Source of the DNA: Colwellia sp. E2M01
Lineage (GTDB): Bacteria > Pseudomonadota > Gammaproteobacteria > Enterobacterales > Alteromonadaceae
Direction: 5' to 3'
Assembly (NCBI RefSeq): GCF_018860585.1
Contig: NZ_JAHKPR010000015.1
Location: 54,934 to 118,933 of the forward strand
DNA length: 64,000 nucleotides
The stretch's first letter is position 1. Each line of letters begins with the position of its first letter. The notes below the pieces were generated by a model, which was not told the DNA's origin, ran no database searches, and was given only the letters and a program-made list of their open reading frames with translations. This document shows positions 59,639-64,000 of this stretch, one piece after another. The position numbers were made by a program, and so were the translations under genes.

Positions 59639-60694
59639 ATGACAGCACTTGTAAAAAACACCCATACCGCGTTTACCGAACTACCAGTAGTTGATATCTC
59701 ATTATTATTTTCAGATGATCTTGATAAGCGCATTACCGCAAGCAAAAGCTTAGGTAAAGCCGCTCAAGATGCAGGTTTTTTATTTTTAAAGGGACACAAT
59801 GTTAGCCCTGCCTTGATTGAAAACTTAAAACAGTCAGCAAAAGCTTATTTTATCGAAGAAGATGAAGACACTAAAATGTCTAATTACATCGGCTTATCCA
59901 AAAATCACACAGGTTATGTCCCTATTGGCGAAGAAGGTTTTTACAGCACAGAAAAGAAAAAACCTGATTTAAAAGAGGCCTATGACATTGGCCCAGACTC
60001 ACCGAGCTTATTAAGTCGCTTTGAAAAAGAAGCGAGCACTCAATGGCCGAGTAATGACAACTTCAAAAAAGGCGTGAAACCTTACTACGAAGCAATGCTT
60101 GAATTAAGCCGTGTATTATTTAAAGGCTTTGCGCTTGCGTTAGATTTACCTGAAGATACATTCACTAAACACCTCACTCAGCCACCTAGCCAGCTTCGTC
60201 TAATTCATTATTTTGACAACCCTGAAGCCAAAGAAACCGATTCAGGTATTGGCGCGCATACTGATTATGAATTTTTTACTATTTTATTACCTACTGCGCC
60301 CGGTTTACAGGTACTAAATGGTGCTAGCGAATGGATAAATGTACCGATAGTTGACGGTTGTTTTGTCATTAATATTGGCGACATGATGGAAACGGTAACT
60401 AACGGTCGCTACGTAGCAACATCACATAGAGTAAGACAAGTCAAAGAAGAACGTTATTCATTTCCATTTTTCTCAAGTCTTGATTACAACACAATTGTTG
60501 AACCTAATACTACCATTATGAATGACGATGAAAAGCCATCTTACGAAGCTATTATTTGTGGCGACCATTTACTGGCTCAAACCATACAAACCTTCAGCTA
60601 TTTGCAAAAAAAAGCCGCACGCGGCGAGGTGAATTTACCTGACAATGCCCGTTCGCTTTTATCTTTTGGCCAAGCTGCAATTAAAGAAGGTTAA
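59639..60694 (+). CDS. 2-oxoglutarate/Fe(II)-dependent oxygenase (isopenicillin N synthase-like)
   Basis: A 351-residue oxygenase with the N-terminal DIOX_N region (VVDISLLF to about residue 120) and the double-stranded beta-helix core. Iron ligands are H207 and D209 in GIGAHTDYE and H263 in TSHRV; R272-x-S274 binds 2-oxoglutarate. It belongs to the family that includes plant oxygenases and the bacterial ethylene-forming enzyme, whose length (350) it shares. The guanidine-II riboswitch in its leader suggests that its substrate or product involves guanidine. That is inference; the family alone does not give the substrate. The next gene starts 4 nt after the stop. Confidence 0.92.
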   Translation: MTALVKNTHTAFTELPVVDISLLFSDDLDKRITASKSLGKAAQDAGFLFLKGHNVSPALIENLKQSAKAYFIEEDEDTKMSNYIGLSKNHTGYVPIGEEGFYSTEKKKPDLKEAYDIGPDSPSLLSRFEKEASTQWPSNDNFKKGVKPYYEAMLELSRVLFKGFALALDLPEDTFTKHLTQPPSQLRLIHYFDNPEAKETDSGIGAHTDYEFFTILLPTAPGLQVLNGASEWINVPIVDGCFVINIGDMMETVTNGRYVATSHRVRQVKEERYSFPFFSSLDYNTIVEPNTTIMNDDEKPSYEAIICGDHLLAQTIQTFSYLQKKAARGEVNLPDNARSLLSFGQAAIKEG

Positions 60695-60698
60695 TCAC

Positions 60699-61643
60699 AT
60701 GCATATTCAACAATTACTTGAACAACACCAAATCATCGCAAAAAACACAGTACCAGAGTGGATGATTGGTTGTTTCAAACGCCGAAGTATTTCATTTGCT
60801 AGTGGCGAAACCGACTTACAAACCCATGTATTTTGGCTACAAGGAAGAAACTTAACCATAGATTTACGCTTGCCCATTGAAAGTGAAATGGTGACAAAAG
60901 CATGGGACAAATGCGACGAACAAGAATTGTATCAACTGGCTAATTATGAAGGTTGGTCGGCTGATAGCACTTGGCAAAACGAGCAACTAAGCTGGTCTGG
61001 CGGAACATCATTTCAAGTACATAATCGTTGGCCAGAGCCAGCCATACTCTCTCGTGTTGGCGACTGTATGATAGAAGCCTCGCCTTATGAATCTTACATT
61101 GAAGATTGGCGAATTACCTCGCGTAATGCCGGTGCTTTACTTAGCCTAGAACTAATTAATGAAACAAACCTCACTACCGGTGAAATACGTCATCAAGGCG
61201 GCGCGCTCATTATTAATAGTGAATGGGCCGGTTTAGTATTAGGTCGAGCAAATGAACTTTCATTATCAGAGCAAAGTAACGCATTAAGAGAGCAAGTTAA
61301 AAAATCAGTTAACGACAAAAATTTTCTCACGCAAGTGTTTAATTTTGAAACCTCTATTGCAAAAGGCAATTTAACCACTGGCTTTGATGTACAATTTTCT
61401 ACGCAACCTGAGCGCGTTGGTAAAACGCTTTTCAGTCTTGAAGGGTTTGAGTTTGATGAGCAAGCCAATGAAATAACCCAATGCTTTTTGGAAGGCGATC
61501 AACAAATAAAACGTCGTTTTTCAATTGACACCATAGAAGCAAGTTTTGCTTATTCAGGAAAAACCCAATGGAACAAAAGTGCTAAAAAGTGGTTTGATGC
61601 TGAACAAGAAACCATTGGTCGCTATTTGCAGAAACTAACTTAA
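60699..61643 (+). CDS. Unknown protein cotranscribed with the oxygenase
   Basis: The product is 314 residues from ATG 60699 (MHIQQLLEQHQ), which has AAGAAGG upstream. An earlier in-frame ATG at 60645 lies inside the oxygenase gene and is rejected. It has no signal peptide or helix-rich membrane part. It is beta-rich with many tryptophans and aromatic turns (EWMIGCFKRRS, HVFWLQGRNLTIDLRLP, INSEWAGLVLG), perhaps lipocalin-like or a small-molecule binding fold. I recognise no family. The 4-nt gap to the oxygenase gene and a single terminator after it mean that both answer to the same riboswitch. Confidence 0.82.
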   Translation: MHIQQLLEQHQIIAKNTVPEWMIGCFKRRSISFASGETDLQTHVFWLQGRNLTIDLRLPIESEMVTKAWDKCDEQELYQLANYEGWSADSTWQNEQLSWSGGTSFQVHNRWPEPAILSRVGDCMIEASPYESYIEDWRITSRNAGALLSLELINETNLTTGEIRHQGGALIINSEWAGLVLGRANELSLSEQSNALREQVKKSVNDKNFLTQVFNFETSIAKGNLTTGFDVQFSTQPERVGKTLFSLEGFEFDEQANEITQCFLEGDQQIKRRFSIDTIEASFAYSGKTQWNKSAKKWFDAEQETIGRYLQKLT

Positions 61644-61686
61644 AAAACGCACCTTATATTTAATACCTTAGGTTATCTTTATTCTC

Positions 61687-61725
61687 AGCCTTTATCTGAA
61701 CACTATTCAAATAAAGGCTTTTTTA
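61687..61725 (+). terminator. Terminator of the riboswitch-oxygenase operon
   Basis: AGCCTTTAT (61687-61695) pairs with ATAAAGGCT (61711-61719), followed by TTTTTT, 44 nt past the stop. Confidence 0.85.
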
Positions 61726-61780
61726 TGAGTATAAGCTTCCACTTAAATATGAGAGAAAACATTATGTTTATATGACTTAT

Positions 61781-61814
61781 CTAACGTCCAGAATGATACG
61801 ATAACGGACGTTAG
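61781..61814. repeat. Short inverted repeat at the edge of the cassette array
   Basis: CTAACGTCC (61781-61789) and GGACGTTAG (61806-61814) are exact complements around a 16-nt loop. The CTAAC/GTTAG ends resemble attC simple sites, but at 34 bp it is too short for a normal attC. It may be a shrunken remnant at the array end. Confidence 0.5.
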
Positions 61815-61898
61815 CTTTCTTATCGAAGAACTATAGATTCGGCATAGACACCTCATCTTTAGTTAGATTTTGGTGTCCGTTTTATCGAGGGATGATCA

Positions 61899-61925
61899 TT
61901 GTCCGTTTGATTGCCTTGTTAGTTG
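61899..61925 (-). repeat. attC half-site at the array end
   Basis: The segment matches the right half of the attC at 62213-62302 (GTCCGTTTGATTGCCTTG, then GTTAGTTG at 61918-61925), but the matching left arm is missing. This is where similarity to the cassettes stops, so it marks the distal boundary of the array. Confidence 0.7.
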
Positions 61926-62212
61926 GTTGATAGTTAAACACATTTTACTCACCAACAACACTGAAATTTAATGGAGTAAATAAGAACTAAAAAGCACAGC
62001 ACAACTTGCCGCCAACCGTGAATTTGAGCCTTAACACTTTTGCCAATTGGATTTACCAAACTAGTTTGGCGAAAACTATTTAGCAAAGAATACTAAACTA
62101 CTTTTTCACGAAAAAATTAGCCACATAAAAGAACTGAAACAAATGCAGTTTATGCGAGATAACTTTCCTATTTACACAAAATTATTCTTGAACAAGTTGT
62201 GCCAACTAACGC
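61926..62212. other. ORF-less integron cassette, copy 1
   Basis: About 290 nt without an ORF of any useful length on either strand. It is a diverged sister of the next cassette (62303-62582), with offset 377 nt. The first 70 or so nucleotides are identical, and later blocks such as CACATAAAAGAAC and CTATTTACACAAAATTATTC recur with scattered changes. Possible content: a small RNA, a promoter or a decayed gene. Confidence 0.7.
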
Positions 62213-62302
62213 CACAATAAGCGGCTAATTGCAGTTGGCTAAAATAGTGAGGCACGAACGGCAGCCAACTGTAATTTGTCCGTTTGATTGCCTTGTTAGT
62301 TG
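62213..62302 (-). repeat. attC site 1
   Basis: CAACTAAC (62213-62220) pairs with GTTAGTTG (62295-62302). Inner arms GTTGGCT and AGCCAAC fold back. It is about 90 bp, with unpaired central spacers as in folded attC substrates. Confidence 0.8.
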
Positions 62303-62582
62303 GTTGATAGTTAAACACATTTTACTCACCAACAACACTGAAATTTAATGGTGCAAGTAAGAACTAAAAAGCACAACACAACTTGCCACTAACCGTGAAT
62401 TTGAGCCTTAACACTTTTGCTAATTGAATTTACAAACCGAGTTAGGCGAAAACTGTTTAGCAAAAAATATTTAACGCGTTAGTGACAAAAAAGTTAACCA
62501 CATAAAAGAACAGAAACAAGTGCAGTTTATGCGAGATAACCGCCCTATTTACACAAAATTATTCTTGAACAAGTTGTGCCAA
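62303..62582. other. ORF-less integron cassette, copy 2
   Basis: A sister of the preceding cassette. The longest minus-strand reading I found runs from an ATG near its left end into the attC (31 codons) and is not convincing. Conservation between the copies is spread across the whole length, not in codon-like periodic blocks that I could see. Confidence 0.7.
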
Positions 62583-62680
62583 CTAACGCCTCGTTAAGAG
62601 GCAAATAATATGTTGGCTAAAATAAGCGACGCAGGAGCAAAAGCCAACTGTTATTTGTCCTGCTTTAACGACTTGTTAGC
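62583..62680 (-). repeat. attC site 2
   Basis: CTAAC (62583-62587) pairs with GTTAG (62675-62679). On the minus strand it reads GCTAACAAGTCGTTAA at the start and CTTAACGAGGCGTTAG at the end, with internal AGTTGGCT/AGCCAAC arms. It lies 2 nt beyond the stop codon of the 152-residue ORF. Confidence 0.85.
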
Positions 62681-62682
62681 AT

Positions 62683-63141
62683 TCATTTCCCCGGTGTCTT
62701 TGTGTTCTTAACATCTACACTGAACAACAATTGAGAAATATCACATGAACGCAATTCTTTTTCAGACATTCCTACTGATTTTCGGATCTCCATACATAGC
62801 CGAGTAAAAGATAAAATCTCTAGTTCAGTTTGTAATGTACCGCCTTCTCGAAGAAATTCTGCTAAATGATGGACTACATTGGAATCACCATAAACACAAA
62901 TTCTTGATTTGGCATCAGCTAAATTTGAAAGTTCTTTTTCAACGGTAGAACGCTGATCCTGTCGTTGTGCGACAGCAATTTTTGAAGCTGCATTTAAGAA
63001 GTCGGCGTAAGCTGAATTTTGTAACTCTGAGAGGTTATTTACTTTTTGATTTTTACGGTTAAAAATTGCTTGGACTACCGCACCAATGATAACTCCTGAA
63101 AATCCAATTATAGGAACAAGTATGCTTAACTCTTCTTTCAC
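62683..63141 (-). CDS. Cassette-encoded small membrane-anchored protein
   Basis: A 152-residue protein starting at GTG 63141, with GGAAGG 6 nt upstream and the attC 18 nt before it. An N-terminal transmembrane helix (about 5-25, SILVPIIGFSGVIIGAVVQA) is followed by NRKNQKV and a helical cytoplasmic domain. That domain has LSELQNSAYADFLNAASKIA and RICVYGDSNVVHHLAEFLRE. I have the impression that similar YGDxxVxxxLAxF proteins occur as cassette or island genes. Function unknown. Only gene of its cassette. Confidence 0.8.
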   Translation of the reverse strand: MKEELSILVPIIGFSGVIIGAVVQAIFNRKNQKVNNLSELQNSAYADFLNAASKIAVAQRQDQRSTVEKELSNLADAKSRICVYGDSNVVHHLAEFLREGGTLQTELEILSFTRLCMEIRKSVGMSEKELRSCDISQLLFSVDVKNTKTPGK

Positions 63142-63159
63142 ACCAAACCTTCCATGAAT

Positions 63160-63258
63160 GCTAACGCCTCGCTAACGGGCGCAAAAATTGTTGGCTAAAA
63201 TTAGCGAAGAATGAGCGCAAGCCAACTGTTTTGCGTCCACTTTGAGCGACTTGTTAGC
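63160..63258 (-). repeat. attC site 3
   Basis: GCTAAC (63160-63165) pairs with GTTAGC (63253-63258). On the minus strand it reads GCTAACAAGTCGCTCAAAG, close to the start of well-known attC sites, and ends AGCGAGGCGTTAGC. Further stems TCGCT, GCGCAAA and GTTGGCT are separated by unpaired spacers. The stop codon of the 231-residue-frame ORF lies inside its right arm. Confidence 0.88.
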
Positions 63259-63931
63259 TTTTCATATGGCATGAATAAGTTATATCAAGTGAACCACTTT
63301 CTTTTCCTTTGTACTTTCCTGAAGGATACACTACGTTAGATTTTTTAAGACTAACAGCCCAGTAATCTTTTTTATCATAGTTGTCTGATAAAAGAAGAAA
63401 TGTTTTATTTTCAAAGGTAAAAGGAGAAACGCGAACTAACATCATAGAAACGGTTGAGCCAGGCCAAACTTTAAATGGCCAGTGGTACATCGATTGAAAA
63501 TACGGCCTATCTCGAACATAACTCAAACTAAACTTTTGTTCTGGTTTATTTTTGTAATCAATTTCTTTGTTGTGTATAACAAGTTCATCACTGCAAATAC
63601 CTCGTAACATACTACACCTAAGAGAGGCGGTGATGAGACTTCCATCATTAAAAAAATCTCCCTTCATCCATTTCACTTTAAGAGACGCTTTATGCCCATC
63701 GACAGAGTTATATGAGTATCTACCAGAAGTTTGGGTTATTAATGAAATTCCATCTTGTATATTTGATTCTAATGGTGCTTGAGGCTTGTTGGATATCCTA
63801 TCTTTTAGGTTACTACACAGTCTATCATTGGTACTATTTACGATTTTTACATCTATTTTTTTTAAATCTAGATCTGAAGCGACAACAAGGTTGGGCATAA
63901 ATATAATTAGACCATAAAGAATGTTTTTCAT
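63254..63931 (-). CDS. Cassette-encoded exported protein, unknown function
   Basis: A 225-residue product from ATG 63931 (MKNILYGLIIFMPNLVVA, signal peptide, cleavage before SDLD). A TTG six codons earlier lacks a ribosome site. The mature protein has five cysteines (CSN, RCS, GIC, and SCH near the end), which suits the periplasm, and a beta-rich aromatic middle (DRPYFQSMYHWPFKVWPGST). I recognise no family. The TAA stop overlaps the attC arm, and the next attC begins 33 nt upstream of the start, so it is the only gene of an 804-bp cassette. Confidence 0.78.
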   Translation of the reverse strand: MKNILYGLIIFMPNLVVASDLDLKKIDVKIVNSTNDRLCSNLKDRISNKPQAPLESNIQDGISLITQTSGRYSYNSVDGHKASLKVKWMKGDFFNDGSLITASLRCSMLRGICSDELVIHNKEIDYKNKPEQKFSLSYVRDRPYFQSMYHWPFKVWPGSTVSMMLVRVSPFTFENKTFLLLSDNYDKKDYWAVSLKKSNVVYPSGKYKGKESGSLDITYSCHMKS

Positions 63932-63963
63932 ATTGAATGTGCTACTCAAGTTAAAGATGTAAA

Positions 63964-64000
63964 GCTAACGCTTTGCTAAGCGGCTAAGTACGGTTGGCTA
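63964..64000 (-). repeat. attC site 4, cut by the window edge
   Basis: GCTAACGCTTTGCTAAGCGG begins the left arm at 63964 and GGTTGGCTA reaches the last base. The wording matches the left arms of attC 2 and 3, so the array continues to the right. Confidence 0.75.

Larger units (their letters stand above)
61899..64000 (-). mobile_element. Distal end of a chromosomal integron gene-cassette array
   Basis: Three full attC sites (62213-62302, 62583-62680, 63160-63258), a right half-site (61899-61925) and a site cut by the window edge (63964-64000) share the same arms. Read on the minus strand they begin CTAACAAG and end GGCGTTAG (GGGCTAACG-like variants), and the inner arms share AGTTGGCT/AGCCAAC. 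Cassettes of about 367, 578 and 804 bp are complete. ORFs read on the minus strand, stop inside or 2 nt before an attC, and start 18-33 nt after the preceding one, as integron cassettes do. High identity among attC sites is typical of a sedentary chromosomal integron. The integrase and attI should lie right of the window. Confidence 0.85.

Noticed and set aside
61899..62680. Direct repeats as an insertion sequence or transposon
   Set aside because: No transposase ORF and no terminal inverted repeats of IS type; the repeated units end in attC-like sites instead.
61899..64000. Repeats as a CRISPR array
   Set aside because: Repeat units are about 90-100 bp imperfect palindromes spaced 280-700 bp apart, with genes between them; no short regular spacers.

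Overview
The window looks like a chromosome segment of a low-GC marine gammaproteobacterium of the Alteromonadales, most likely Colwelliaceae (Colwellia or Thalassotalea type). This rests on AT-rich sequence, on several gene blocks in classic gammaproteobacterial order (nfuA-comF-bioH, coaD-mutM-rpmG-rpmB-radC-coaBC-slmA, ubiD-fre, rho-trxA-rhlB-gppA, tatABC-tatD, rpoH-ftsX-ftsE-ftsY-rsmD), and on a caa3-type cytochrome oxidase cluster. It is inference from gene order and protein wording; no database search was run.

Layout. 1-0.7 kb: lexA with a strong terminator. 1.1-10.2 kb: a complete aa3/caa3 cytochrome c oxidase operon on the + strand. It holds subunit II with two fused haem-c domains, subunit I, the CuB chaperone CtaG, subunit III, SURF1, a Sco-like protein, haem A synthase, haem O synthase and Sco. 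10.2-17 kb: polysaccharide deacetylase, VanZ-like protein, nfuA, comF, bioH, two odd proteins (flagellar-C-terminus-like and SprA-related HExxH) and a TetR regulator. 17-24.5 kb: coaD to pepD housekeeping block. 24.6-26.6 kb: a diguanylate cyclase and a LuxR-type response regulator. 26.7-44 kb: ubiD-fre, rho, trxA, rhlB, gppA, hemB, a second diguanylate cyclase, the tat genes, rpoH, ftsYEX, rsmD and ogt. 44-50 kb: less conserved genes (DUF416, a long coiled-coil protein, SapC family, an LRR-kinase fusion, a cold-shock/DUF1294 protein). 50-52 kb: a quinone-oxidoreductase-like gene and a divergent ohr/ohrR pair with visible operators. 52-58.4 kb: a four-gene RND efflux operon carrying its own two-component system, preceded by a PmrA/QseB-like direct repeat.

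The two most interesting parts are at the right end. (1) Between a LysR regulator and a 2-oxoglutarate/Fe(II) oxygenase gene (59.6 kb) the leader contains two small hairpins, each with a GG-ACGA-CC head. This is the signature of the guanidine-II (mini-ykkC) riboswitch. It makes the oxygenase and a downstream 332-residue-frame unknown protein (314 residues from the preferred start) a candidate guanidine-responsive operon. (2) From about 61.9 kb to the window end there is an array of chromosomal-integron gene cassettes reading on the minus strand. It has three complete attC sites, one half site at the array end and one site cut by the window edge. It carries two ORF-less sister cassettes and two cassettes with single membrane or exported proteins. 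The integrase would be expected beyond the right edge.

No tRNA, rRNA, CRISPR array, transposase or prophage gene was recognised.
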